Positions 1 through 6,143 are shown, counted from the first letter of the stretch. The stretch: 6,143 nt of DNA from JBEVNX01 sp040507895 (GCA_040507895.1 JBEVNX010000238.1:1-6143); one strand, 5' to 3'. A program made the numbers and translations. Notes: generated by a model from the letters alone, not told the origin.

Positions 1-103
1 CACCGGCCACGTCCAGTGTGGTGTGCGTCCCCTCGCGGACGACGACGCGGCCGCCGATCACGACGTGGCGCACGTCGGCGGCCGAGGCGGCGAACACCGC
101 CGT
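1..103 (-). pseudogene. Amidohydrolase C-terminal fragment (HutF/TRZ-ATZ-like), cut at both ends
   Basis: Read on the minus strand, an open frame of 34 codons gives TAVFAASAADVRHVVIGGRV followed by VVREGTHTTLDVAG. This is the typical C-terminal beta-sandwich strand pattern of TIM-barrel amidohydrolases (FAAs..DVr.VvvgGr.VVrdG), which closes the metal-dependent deaminase/chlorohydrolase fold. The wording is closest to what I know of formimidoylglutamate deiminase (HutF, histidine breakdown), but related deaminases share it, so no symbol is given. The frame runs off the left window edge. In the upstream direction it meets an in-frame TAG at 104-106, exactly where RNase III sequence begins on the other strand, so the catalytic barrel is absent. 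The piece is either the remnant of a rearranged gene or one side of a chimeric join. Family assignment is moderately sure; the exact enzyme is unsure. Confidence 0.6.
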
Positions 104-105
104 CT

Positions 106-519
106 AAGCTCCACCTCGGCAAAGGGGAAGAAAAGAGCGGCGGCCGGGCCAAGCCTTCGATCCTCGCCGCGGTGTACGAGGCGATCGTCGGCGCCGCCTA
201 TCTCGACGGAGGCTTTGAAGCGGCGCGCCACCTGGTGGAATCGCACTTCGAGAAGGAGCTTCGCACCGAAACCGGAGATTCCCCCGAGGACCACAAGAGC
301 AAGCTGCAGGAGGTCGCTCAGCGGCTCTTCCGCCAGACGCCGAGCTACTCGCTCGTGGAGGCGAGCGGCCCGGACCACGACCGTGCGTTCGTCGCGGAGA
401 TCCGCATTGGCGGCCGGCTCTACGGCCGGGGCCAAGGGAAGTCGAAGAAGCAGGCGCAGCAGCAAGCCGCGCTGCAGGCGCTCGCCGACATCGAGACTGG
501 GGTAAAGGCGTCCGGCTGA
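106..519 (+). CDS. rnc: Ribonuclease III, C-terminal part (5' end missing)
   Basis: RNase III cuts double-stranded RNA in rRNA maturation and mRNA turnover. Recognisable sequence begins at KLHLGKGEEKSGG (106-144) and continues with the second half of the catalytic domain (SILAAVYEAIVGAAYLDGG, about 157-213). A complete double-stranded-RNA-binding domain follows, from DHKSKLQEVAQ (about 289) to the KSKKQAQQQAALQAL helix (about 439-483) with its basic KK and the AA pair. The glutamate equivalent to E. coli Glu117 is present (codon 178-180). The position of Asp114 is alanine (169-171). Roughly the first half of the nuclease domain, including the ERLEFLGDAVL signature with two metal ligands, is missing. 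In-frame codons before 106 give only an arginine-rich string that is the antisense of the amidohydrolase fragment. An ATG at 16 would open this chimeric frame but is not a credible start. The gene ends 12 bases from the convergent regulator gene. Confidence 0.9.
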   Translation, partial: KLHLGKGEEKSGGRAKPSILAAVYEAIVGAAYLDGGFEAARHLVESHFEKELRTETGDSPEDHKSKLQEVAQRLFRQTPSYSLVEASGPDHDRAFVAEIRIGGRLYGRGQGKSKKQAQQQAALQALADIETGVKASG

Positions 520-531
520 GGGCGGGCGCCG

Positions 532-1209
532 TCAGCGAGCGTAGCTCATCACGAGATGGGCAACCGTGTCCCCGGTTCCCGGGTTCTCGTAACTGTGCAG
601 GAGGTCGGCGCGGAAGAATAGCGCATCGCCGGCTCCGAGCTCGACCGTTGCATCTCCGGAGCGAACGATGAGCCGGCCGCGGACGACCGTCAGGTGCTCG
701 AAGGTACGTGGCGCGTGCGCGCTGGCCTCCTCCAGGCAGCCCGGTGCGAGCGTCAACTCGTAGACTTCCGGGGCACGCGGATCACCTTCGAGGAACAGCG
801 GCCGCGAGCGGAAGCGGCCGTCCGCGGAGGAGATCACGTGACCGCGCCCCGCGCGTTGGATGCGGAAATCGGGATCGGAGGCGCGCCACAGCACGGTGTC
901 GGCGAGTAGCGCGCCGAAGGGCACCTCCAGCGCGGTCGCCAGCTGCCAAATGGCGCGCAAGCTCGGCACCGCCTGCCCGCTCTCGAGCGCGCGCAGCAGC
1001 GAGGCGCGAATCCCGCAACGTTGCGCGAGCCATTCGAGACGGATGCTCCGCTCCTTGCGATGGCGCGCGACGTTGGCGCCGACCGCCGCACCGAGCGCGC
1101 GACCCTCCGGGCTGTCGGGTCCACTCAGCGCATCAAGGCGCTCGGCCTTGACGTCTTCCGCCAAAGCGTCGGCGAGTGGAGAACGCGCCGGCGGCTTGCG
1201 TGTCGCCAT
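532..1209 (-). CDS. XRE-family HTH regulator with C-terminal cupin domain
   Basis: A 225-residue DNA-binding regulator with a likely small-molecule or metal-sensing cupin. After a polar N-terminal stretch (1-38), residues about 40-102 form a five-helix XRE/lambda-Cro-type domain (RLEWLAQRCGIRASLLRALE at 57-76, then SGQAVPSLRAIWQLATALEV). Residues about 148-223 form one double-stranded beta-barrel cupin. Motif 1 is degenerate, with His165, Glu171 and His172 before VVRG. Motif 2 is well kept (GAGDALFFRADLLHSYENPG, His205 and Asn209). Metal binding is therefore possible but not certain. This HTH-cupin layout is known from PuuR-like regulators of amine, amino-acid or redox-related genes; the ligand here cannot be read. 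ATG at 1209 is chosen because the HTH follows at the usual distance; no strong ribosome binding site is visible. The frame stays open upstream only as antisense of archease and rtcB. It is divergent from archease-rtcB, so it may regulate that operon, itself, or something elsewhere. Confidence 0.9.
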   Translation of the reverse strand: MATRKPPARSPLADALAEDVKAERLDALSGPDSPEGRALGAAVGANVARHRKERSIRLEWLAQRCGIRASLLRALESGQAVPSLRAIWQLATALEVPFGALLADTVLWRASDPDFRIQRAGRGHVISSADGRFRSRPLFLEGDPRAPEVYELTLAPGCLEEASAHAPRTFEHLTVVRGRLIVRSGDATVELGAGDALFFRADLLHSYENPGTGDTVAHLVMSYAR

Positions 1210-1296
1210 CTCGACGGAGACAAGCAGCTTTGCTGCGGCGATGCAATCCGCGCCGTCGACTGCGGCGGCGTACCGAGCAAGAATGGCGAAAGTCAA
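1210..1296. promoter_or_regulatory. Divergent intergenic control region between regulator and archease-rtcB
   Basis: These 87 bases should hold the 5' regions for both the XRE-cupin gene and archease-rtcB. A short inverted repeat GCAGC-ttt-GCTGC lies at 1224-1236. It is flanked by a 7-base inverted pair, TCGACGG at 1211-1217 and CCGTCGA at 1253-1259. Either could be an operator for the adjacent HTH protein, but short inverted repeats are common in DNA this rich in GC. I see no convincing -35/-10 pair for sigma70 and no -24/-12 (GG-N10-GC) element of the kind that would suggest sigma54/RtcR control. The role as a shared control region is inferred from gene orientation. Confidence 0.4.
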
Positions 1297-1722
1297 ATGG
1301 CAGGGGAGAAATTCGAAGAGCTCGAGCACACCGCGGATGCGGGTCTTCGCGTGTTCGGTGATGACCTCGGGGAGATCCTCGTGCATGCGGCGCAGGGCAT
1401 GTTCTCGCTCATCGGGCGCGTCTCGTTCGAAGAGCGAGACCTCGCCGACCACCGCTGGGAGATCGCTTATGCGACTCCCGAGGAGGCGCTGCAGCGCTGG
1501 CTGCAGGAGCTGCTGCTCGACTTCGATCTGCACGGCTTCTTCCCGGTGACGACGTCGGTAGAGGTGCGGCCGGGGCGAATCGCAGCCGTGGCGCGCGGCG
1601 GCACGTTCGATCCGGCGCGCGACGAGCTTCGTTCGGAGCTGAAGGCCGTGACGCAGCATGGGCTGCGCGTGAGGCGCACACCACGGGGCGGCCTCGAGGC
1701 GGAGGTCATCTTCGACGTATGA
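1297..1722 (+). CDS. Archease, RtcB activator protein
   Basis: Archease is a small cytosolic partner of the RNA ligase RtcB. It promotes formation of the RtcB-histidine-GMP intermediate and so allows multiple turnover. The 141-residue length is normal for the family. Family marks are EELEHTADAGLRVFG at residues 7-21 with the HTAD motif (11-14), the helix LQRWLQELLLDFD (65-77), the ELKAVTQHGLRV segment (114-125), and the C-terminal VIFDV with Asp140. Acidic residues of the HTAD region and the C-terminal Asp belong to the metal-binding site known in archaeal archease. ATG at 1297 is chosen because homology begins directly after it; a weak GAAAG lies just upstream (1288-1292). The frame is open as far as 1021, but that extension is antisense of the regulator and unlike archease. 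The stop codon overlaps the rtcB start, so the two are very likely one transcript with coupled translation. Confidence 0.95.
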   Translation: MAGEKFEELEHTADAGLRVFGDDLGEILVHAAQGMFSLIGRVSFEERDLADHRWEIAYATPEEALQRWLQELLLDFDLHGFFPVTTSVEVRPGRIAAVARGGTFDPARDELRSELKAVTQHGLRVRRTPRGGLEAEVIFDV

Positions 1723-3161
1723 CGATCGAGGTCCGCGGGCTCGCCGAGAACGTGTGGGAGATCCCGCGCCGGGGCGGCATGCGCGTCCCCGGGCGAATCT
1801 ATGCGACGGCGCGGCAAATGGCCGAGCTCGCGGCCGATCCCTGCCTGCAGCAGGTGGTGAACGTCGCACACTTGCCGGGTATCGTCGGCCAAGCTCTGGC
1901 GATGCCGGACATCCACTGGGGCTACGGGTTCCCGATCGGCGGCGTGGCGGCGACGAGGCTCGCGGATGGCGTCGTTTCGCCAGGCGGGGTCGGGTACGAC
2001 ATCAACTGCGGCGTACGGCTGGTGCGGACGCGGCTCGTGTTCGAGGAGATCCGCGATCGCATCCCGGACGTCGTCCGGGGGCTCTTCGCCACCATTCCGA
2101 CGGGTGTCGGCGCGCATGGGGCCATCGCTCGGCTGGGGCCCGGCGAAGTGCGCCGCGTGCTCGAGCGCGGGGCGCGGTGGGCCATCGAACAGGGCTACGG
2201 CGATGCCGGCGATCTCGACCACACCGAGGAGGGCGGTCGTCTCGGCGGCGCGGAGCCGTCGGCCGTGAGCGAGGTGGCGGTGGAGCGGGGGGCTCGTCAG
2301 CTGGGTACGCTCGGTTCCGGGAATCACTTTCTGGAGATCGAGGTGGTCGACGAGATCTACAGGCCGGACGTCGCGGCGCGCTTCGGCCTCGAGCTCGGCC
2401 ACGTCACGTTCCTCGTGCATTCGGGATCGCGAGGGCTCGGCTACCAGGTGTGCGACGATTCGCTCGCGGTCATGGGCAAGTCGATGACGCGCCTTCGCCT
2501 CCAGATGCCGGATCGACAGCTGGCATGTGCGCCGATCCGCTCCGCGGAAGGCCAGCGCTACCTCGGCGCCATGGCTGCGGCGGCGAACTTCGCGTGGGCC
2601 AACCGACAAGTCATGATGTCTCTCGCCGCGCGCACGTTCGAGCGCGTGCTCGGCCTCTCGCCGCGCGAGGTTGGCGCGAGCCTGCTCTACGACGTCTGCC
2701 ACAACATCGCCAAGATAGAGCGACACCGAATCGACGGCGGTACCGAGACGCTCTGCGTGCACCGCAAGGGCGCCACCCGGGCATTCGGCGCTGGGCACCC
2801 GGACGTGCCGACGGCGTTTCGAGATGTGGGACAGCCGGTGCTGGTCCCTGGGGACATGGGACGCGGCTCCTACGTGCTGGTCGGTACGGAGCGCGCGATG
2901 CAGGAGACTTTCGGCTCGACCTGCCACGGGGCCGGCCGCGTGCTGTCGCGCGGCGCAGCCCGAAAGGCGGCCCGCGGCCGGAACCTCGTCGGCGAGATGT
3001 GCGAGCGCGGCGTCACCGCGCTGGCGCACGGGCGCTTCGCGCTCGCCGAGGAGATGCCGGAGGCCTACAAGGACGTGTCCGAAGTCGTGGAAGTCATGGA
3101 TCACGCGGGCATCAGCCGCAAGGTCGCGAAGCTCCGGCCGGTCGGCGTGATCAAAGGGTAA
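1719..3161 (+). CDS. rtcB: RtcB, GTP-dependent RNA-splicing/repair ligase
   Basis: RtcB joins RNA ends carrying 2',3'-cyclic phosphate or 3'-phosphate to 5'-OH ends, using GTP and Mn2+ through a histidine-GMP intermediate. In archaea it ligates tRNA exons; in bacteria it is thought to repair cleaved RNA. At 480 residues it matches full-length archaeal-type enzymes, with no intein. The metal and nucleotide site is complete: Asp94 and Cys97 in GYDINCG, Asn202-His203 in GSGNHFLEIE, His234 in VHSGSRGLG, His328 in DVCHNIAK, the VHRKGATRAF loop (347-356), His403 in STCHGAGR as the probable guanylylated histidine, and the C-terminal IKG with Lys479. The ATG at 1719 overlaps the archease TGA as ATGA. 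A GGAGGT at 1701-1706 lies about 12 bases before it, rather far, which fits reinitiation or coupling. No rtcA or rtcR is seen here. It converges on the M1 peptidase gene with a 39-base gap. Confidence 0.98.
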   Translation: MTIEVRGLAENVWEIPRRGGMRVPGRIYATARQMAELAADPCLQQVVNVAHLPGIVGQALAMPDIHWGYGFPIGGVAATRLADGVVSPGGVGYDINCGVRLVRTRLVFEEIRDRIPDVVRGLFATIPTGVGAHGAIARLGPGEVRRVLERGARWAIEQGYGDAGDLDHTEEGGRLGGAEPSAVSEVAVERGARQLGTLGSGNHFLEIEVVDEIYRPDVAARFGLELGHVTFLVHSGSRGLGYQVCDDSLAVMGKSMTRLRLQMPDRQLACAPIRSAEGQRYLGAMAAAANFAWANRQVMMSLAARTFERVLGLSPREVGASLLYDVCHNIAKIERHRIDGGTETLCVHRKGATRAFGAGHPDVPTAFRDVGQPVLVPGDMGRGSYVLVGTERAMQETFGSTCHGAGRVLSRGAARKAARGRNLVGEMCERGVTALAHGRFALAEEMPEAYKDVSEVVEVMDHAGISRKVAKLRPVGVIKG

Positions 3162-3195
3162 CCCACAGCCGTCACCAGACGTTCGGGTGAGCGAT

Positions 3196-3208
3196 GCGGG
3201 CTACCCGC
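3196..3208. terminator. Possible small hairpin between convergent genes
   Basis: GCGGG-cta-CCCGC forms a 5-bp all-GC stem with a 3-base loop just past the rtcB end. The loop is exactly the TAG stop codon of the M1 peptidase gene on the other strand. There is no run of T on either side, so this is not a typical intrinsic terminator, and the stem is short enough to be chance in such GC-rich DNA. It is the only symmetrical structure I found at this convergent junction and could help separate the two transcripts. Confidence 0.2.
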
Positions 3209-5774
3209 GACCTCGACGCTTCGTCCAGCGCGCGATGCCCGGCAGGATCCGCCGACGCAGCTCGGCGTTCAGTCGGAACATCTCGAGGGCCTGCTTGAGC
3301 GAGCGGGTCGCCTCGGGGACTGGGTGGGCGCGGAAGAACTTCGCCACCTCACGAGCATGGCGCGTATCGCGCAACGCCGGCGTCGACTCCACGAGCCGCG
3401 ACACCATCAGCGGGGGAATGCGCGCGCGAAGCTGCTTCCAATGGCGCGTGAAGAATCGCCAGGCCGCGTTTCGCCCGCCCGGATTGCCGAACAATCTCAT
3501 GTATAAGAAGGTGACGTCCTGAGTAGGAACGTCGGCGCCGAGCGTGGCGCCGAGCGTGCGCTCCACGAGAGTTGGCGCGCGGAAAGAGGCGAGGTTCAAG
3601 AGGAAGCGCCGGCGCTCCTGCGGCGTAGAAGAGCCGGTCATCGCCTCCCGGTAGCGTTCGTAGAGGGCTTCGCTCCCTTGCCGCGCGCAAATCGCGACGA
3701 CGGCGTCGGCGAGATTCGGCTCGAGGGAGCCGCGATCGGCAAGATAGGCGTGGAGGCGCGCTCGGGCTTCGGCGACCACCCATGGGGCCTCAGCGATCGA
3801 GCCGACGAGCCGCAGCAACGCGGCCCGGCGCAATCGCTCGGGATCGCTTTCGCCGGGGCGCGCCGTCCAACCGAGCGCGTCGAGCTGGCCTCCGAAGCGC
3901 CGCACGATCCAGGAGCGCAAACGTTCCTGGAGCTCTCCTTCCACAACCTGGTCGTCGAGAAACCCGAGCGGACCAGCTAGTCCGTCGAGGACATCGTAGT
4001 CGGTCTCGTCGCCCAGGCCGTCGACGACGTCGAGTAAGCTCTCGATCGTCGCTCGAGCCGCGCGCACCAGCGCCCACTGGTCGCCGACCAGCGCCAGCCG
4101 TTCGACGGGCGACAGCACACTTGCGAGGCGTTCGACCAGTGCCTCATGGTCGCGGGGCTCGTGGTGCACGCGGTAAAAGCCGCCGGCGGCCGCATTGCCA
4201 TAGAGCCACGGCGGCGAGCGGCGTGCGCCGAGCGTCACCGTGCGCGATGCGCCGTCGACGAGAAACCGGTCGACCTCGTCAGCACCGGCGCCAGGGCGTT
4301 TGACGACCAGCGGTAGCGGCCACGATGTCCGCCGCCGCGCGGCCGCTACCCGCGGATCGGAGAAGAAGCGCTGCTGACGAACCCGGAGCTTCGAGCGGCC
4401 GTCTCGTCGGAGGGATACGAGAGGAAAGCCCGGCTTCTCGATCCATGCCCGAGCGACGCGCGACACTTCGCGTCCCGAGGCCTCCTCCAACGCGCGCCAA
4501 AGGTCGGCCGCGACCGCGTTCTGCTCGCGGTGGCGCTGCATGTAGATGCGTACGCCGGCCCGGAACGCATCGACGCCGAGGTAGTGCTCGAGCATGCGCA
4601 CCACCGCGGCGCCCTTCTCGTACGTGATCGCGTCGAAGTTCTCGGTGGCCTCGGCCACGCTCCGGACGGGCGCATAGATCGGATGCGTGTGGGCGAGAGC
4701 GTCGAGCGCCAGTGCTCCGGCGCGATCGTGCTCGTAGCCGTGCCATATCCGCCACTCGGGCTTCCAATCGTCGACGACCTTGTAAGCCATCCACGTAGCG
4801 AAAGCTTCGTTCAGCCAGAGATCGTCCCACCAGGCCATCGTCACGAGGTCGCCGTACCACATGTGAGCGAGCTCGTGAGCGATCACCTCCGCGGCGCGTT
4901 TGCGCTCCGCTAGGGAGGCGGTCGCGGGATCGAGGAGCAGCAGGGTCTCGCGGAAGAAGACGGCGCCGGCATTCTCCATCGCCCCGGCTTCGAAATCCGG
5001 CACGGCGACGAGGTCGAGCTTGCCGTAGGGGTAGGGGATGCCGAAGTAAGCTTCGAGGCGCGAGAGCGATTGCGCGGCGGCCTCCAGGCCGAACTGGCTC
5101 AGGTGCTCCTTGCCCGGCACGTGCCACACGCGGATGTCGGTCGAGCCCAGTCGCCTCACCGGGGAACACACGAGGGGCCCGATGGCCACGGCCAGAAGGT
5201 ACGTCGAGAGCTTGGGAGTCTTGACGAAGCGAACGGTGAGCCGGCCGTCGCCGAGCGGTTCCTCGCTCTCGATCGCTTCGTTCGAAACCACCGCGTTGCC
5301 CTCGCGGGTCGTCACCGAGATCCGGAAGCGAGCCTTGAAGCTCGGTTCGTCGAAGCAGGGAAACATGCGCCGGGCGTCGGCGGCTTCGAGTTGGGTGAAC
5401 GCGTAGCGCCGGCCGTCGACCGCCGCAGCGTAGAGCCCGCGCAGATGCAAGCCGAGTTGTCCGGTGAACGACAGCGAGAGGGTCGCCCGGTGCGCGGCCG
5501 CGTGCGGCGAAAGCAGGGTCACGGCCTCGTCGCCGGGTCGACGTCGGACCCGCATGGGATCCACGGCTCCGTCGGAGGCGATGGTCGCGCGCGTGATCTC
5601 CAAGCCGGCCGCGTGCACGGTGATCGCCCGCCGAGGACGCGCGATCGTCAGCTCGATCCGCACCTCGCCGCTGAAGGTGCCGCCCTCGAGATCGGGCTCG
5701 AGGTGAAGATCGTACTCGGCGGGTCGAATCGCCGGGTCAAGTCGGAATCGCGAGGGACGCTTCGGCGCTGCCAT
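3201..5774 (-). CDS. M1 family zinc aminopeptidase (gluzincin, ERAP/PepN-like)
   Basis: A zinc metallopeptidase removing N-terminal residues from peptides, probably cytosolic since no signal peptide or membrane segment is seen. From the chosen start it has 857 residues. Order: N-terminal beta-saddle domain (about 8-205, opening FRLDPAIRPAEYDLHLEPDL), catalytic domain (about 235-450), then a beta-sandwich and an ERAP1_C-like helical domain (about 525-845). The active site is complete: GAMEN at 264-268 (N-terminal amine recognition), HELAH at 300-304, the third zinc ligand Glu323 in LNEAF 19 residues after His304, and Tyr385 in TYEKG (transition-state stabilisation). ATG at 5774 is chosen because family similarity starts within ten residues. 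A TTG at 5864 would add 30 arginine- and alanine-rich residues unlike the family. No Shine-Dalgarno stands before 5774, so the start is fairly but not fully certain. It follows an M20 peptidase gene on the same strand by 97 bases, suggesting joint peptide use. Confidence 0.96.
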   Translation of the reverse strand: MAAPKRPSRFRLDPAIRPAEYDLHLEPDLEGGTFSGEVRIELTIARPRRAITVHAAGLEITRATIASDGAVDPMRVRRRPGDEAVTLLSPHAAAHRATLSLSFTGQLGLHLRGLYAAAVDGRRYAFTQLEAADARRMFPCFDEPSFKARFRISVTTREGNAVVSNEAIESEEPLGDGRLTVRFVKTPKLSTYLLAVAIGPLVCSPVRRLGSTDIRVWHVPGKEHLSQFGLEAAAQSLSRLEAYFGIPYPYGKLDLVAVPDFEAGAMENAGAVFFRETLLLLDPATASLAERKRAAEVIAHELAHMWYGDLVTMAWWDDLWLNEAFATWMAYKVVDDWKPEWRIWHGYEHDRAGALALDALAHTHPIYAPVRSVAEATENFDAITYEKGAAVVRMLEHYLGVDAFRAGVRIYMQRHREQNAVAADLWRALEEASGREVSRVARAWIEKPGFPLVSLRRDGRSKLRVRQQRFFSDPRVAAARRRTSWPLPLVVKRPGAGADEVDRFLVDGASRTVTLGARRSPPWLYGNAAAGGFYRVHHEPRDHEALVERLASVLSPVERLALVGDQWALVRAARATIESLLDVVDGLGDETDYDVLDGLAGPLGFLDDQVVEGELQERLRSWIVRRFGGQLDALGWTARPGESDPERLRRAALLRLVGSIAEAPWVVAEARARLHAYLADRGSLEPNLADAVVAICARQGSEALYERYREAMTGSSTPQERRRFLLNLASFRAPTLVERTLGATLGADVPTQDVTFLYMRLFGNPGGRNAAWRFFTRHWKQLRARIPPLMVSRLVESTPALRDTRHAREVAKFFRAHPVPEATRSLKQALEMFRLNAELRRRILPGIARWTKRRGRG

Positions 5775-5784
5775 CGGTAGGAGG

Positions 5785-5843
5785 TTCGACGTCGGTCGAA
5801 GCGCTAGGCCCGGTCCGTCCAGCCTCGCTCGCGCCGCGCGAGC
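5785..5843 (-). promoter_or_regulatory. Inverted repeats in leader of the M1 peptidase gene
   Basis: Two short symmetrical elements lie between the M20 stop and the M1 start. TTCGAC-gtcg-GTCGAA (5785-5800) is a perfect 6-bp inverted repeat with a 4-base spacer, 10 bases before the M1 ATG. GCTCGCG-ccg-CGCGAGC (5827-5843) is a perfect 7-bp stem with a 3-base loop. The first is placed where an operator or an RNA hairpin blocking the ribosome could act. The second could be a weak hairpin after the M20 gene, but it has no T tract. No clear promoter boxes are visible. Function is inferred only from position. Confidence 0.25.
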
Positions 5844-5871
5844 TTCGGCCTCCTGCCGGCGCAAACGACCT

Positions 5872-6143
5872 TCACCGGGCCTGCTGCTGCGTCAGCCGAG
5901 CGCGAATCGTAGGCTCGGTGGCGAGATCGATTGCCGTCCAGGCCATCGCCAGCGCCCCGTCGAACAGCGCCTGGTCTGCGACCGGCGTGGCGCAATGCGC
6001 CGCGAACTCGGGTTGATGGTTGACCACCGGATAGCAGCCGAGTCCGATCGTGGGGTGGATCGCGGGCATCGCCAGCGACACGTTGCCCATGTCCGTCGAG
6101 CCCGCCGGGCGGCGCGCGGCGTCGCCGAGATCGGGAAACGAGC
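5872..6143 (-). CDS. M20 family metallopeptidase/amidohydrolase, C-terminal end (cut by window edge)
   Basis: Ninety residues of the C-terminal part of an M20 (peptidase D subfamily) hydrolase, starting SFPDLGDAARRPAGSTDMGN and ending ARLTQQQAR. The signature GSTDMGNVSLAMPAIHPTIG, followed by NHQPEFAAHCATPVAD and the final helix GALAMAWTAIDLA, matches the returning segment of the catalytic domain. That segment supplies a zinc-site histidine (NHQPEF) and the conserved STDMGNVS turn. The style is closest to PM20D2/AbgB-like amidohydrolases, which cleave amide bonds of acyl- or aminobenzoyl-amino acids or dipeptides. The exact substrate cannot be told because the N-terminal metal ligands and lid domain lie beyond the right edge. 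The gene ends in TGA, 97 bases before the M1 aminopeptidase start, in the same direction. Confidence 0.9.
   Translation of the reverse strand, partial: SFPDLGDAARRPAGSTDMGNVSLAMPAIHPTIGLGCYPVVNHQPEFAAHCATPVADQALFDGALAMAWTAIDLATEPTIRARLTQQQAR

Noticed and set aside
16..105. Arginine-rich N-terminal leader of the RNase III frame, as a possible nucleic-acid-binding or targeting tail
   Set aside because: It is the antisense of amidohydrolase coding sequence, which explains the arginine bias; no functional tail needs to be assumed.
1148..1176. TTGACG as a -35 box for archease
   Set aside because: It lies inside the regulator coding region and no AT-rich -10 follows at 16-18 bases.
1210..1869. 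N-terminal extension of the XRE-cupin protein by 220 codons
   Set aside because: This stretch is antisense of archease and rtcB and does not resemble regulator sequence; the HTH begins soon after the ATG at 1209.
1467..3104. Very long minus-strand open frame (545 codons) opposite archease and rtcB
   Set aside because: It is a composition-driven antisense shadow of two unmistakable genes; its product is histidine- and arginine-rich and resembles no family.
1754..3190. 478-codon plus-strand frame overlapping rtcB
   Set aside because: It is an alternate frame of rtcB, arginine- and glycine-rich, with no recognisable domain; the rtcB frame carries all active-site motifs.
3534..3557. Perfect 12-base tandem duplication (GGCGCCGAGCGT twice) inside the M1 gene
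   Set aside because: It encodes TLGATLGA at residues 740-747, where the family, as I recall it, has a segment of equal length, so it looks like chance or harmless codon similarity and not an insertion.

Overview
This is a densely coded, very GC-rich bacterial window. Reading frames favour G or C at third positions throughout, gaps are short, and apart from the annotated broken left end no frame is interrupted. There are no RNA genes, insertion sequences, CRISPR arrays or phage genes. The gene content (RNase III, archease, RtcB, an M1 aminopeptidase and an M20 amidohydrolase) fits a free-living, GC-rich lineage of deltaproteobacterial or related type. That is only an impression; the sequence does not fix the phylum.

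Layout from left to right. (1) About 103 bases on the minus strand read as the C-terminal piece of a TIM-barrel amidohydrolase, possibly a formimidoylglutamate deiminase. They abut, without any transition, the plus-strand 3' part of an RNase III gene that has lost its first catalytic half. The join near 103-108 breaks both genes and is either an assembly or library chimera or a real rearrangement. (2) A minus-strand XRE-type helix-turn-helix regulator with a C-terminal cupin domain converges on the RNase III gene. (3) Divergent from it across 87 bases are archease and rtcB on the plus strand, overlapping by ATGA. (4) A minus-strand M1 aminopeptidase converges on rtcB. (5) Upstream of it on the same strand is the C-terminal end of an M20 metallopeptidase, cut by the window edge.

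The central unit is an RNA ligation module. RtcB is a GTP-dependent ligase joining 2',3'-cyclic-phosphate or 3'-phosphate ends to 5'-OH ends. Archease speeds its guanylylation and so supports multiple turnover. The neighbouring XRE-cupin regulator, sharing an 87-base divergent control region, is a plausible but unproven local regulator in place of the sigma54-type RtcR known from enterobacteria. The two peptidases on the right probably form a separate peptide or amide catabolism pair.

I found no convincing previously undescribed system. The points most worth a second look are the broken junction at the left end, an alanine where RNase III usually has a metal-binding aspartate, and the XRE-cupin/archease-rtcB arrangement with inverted repeats between them.
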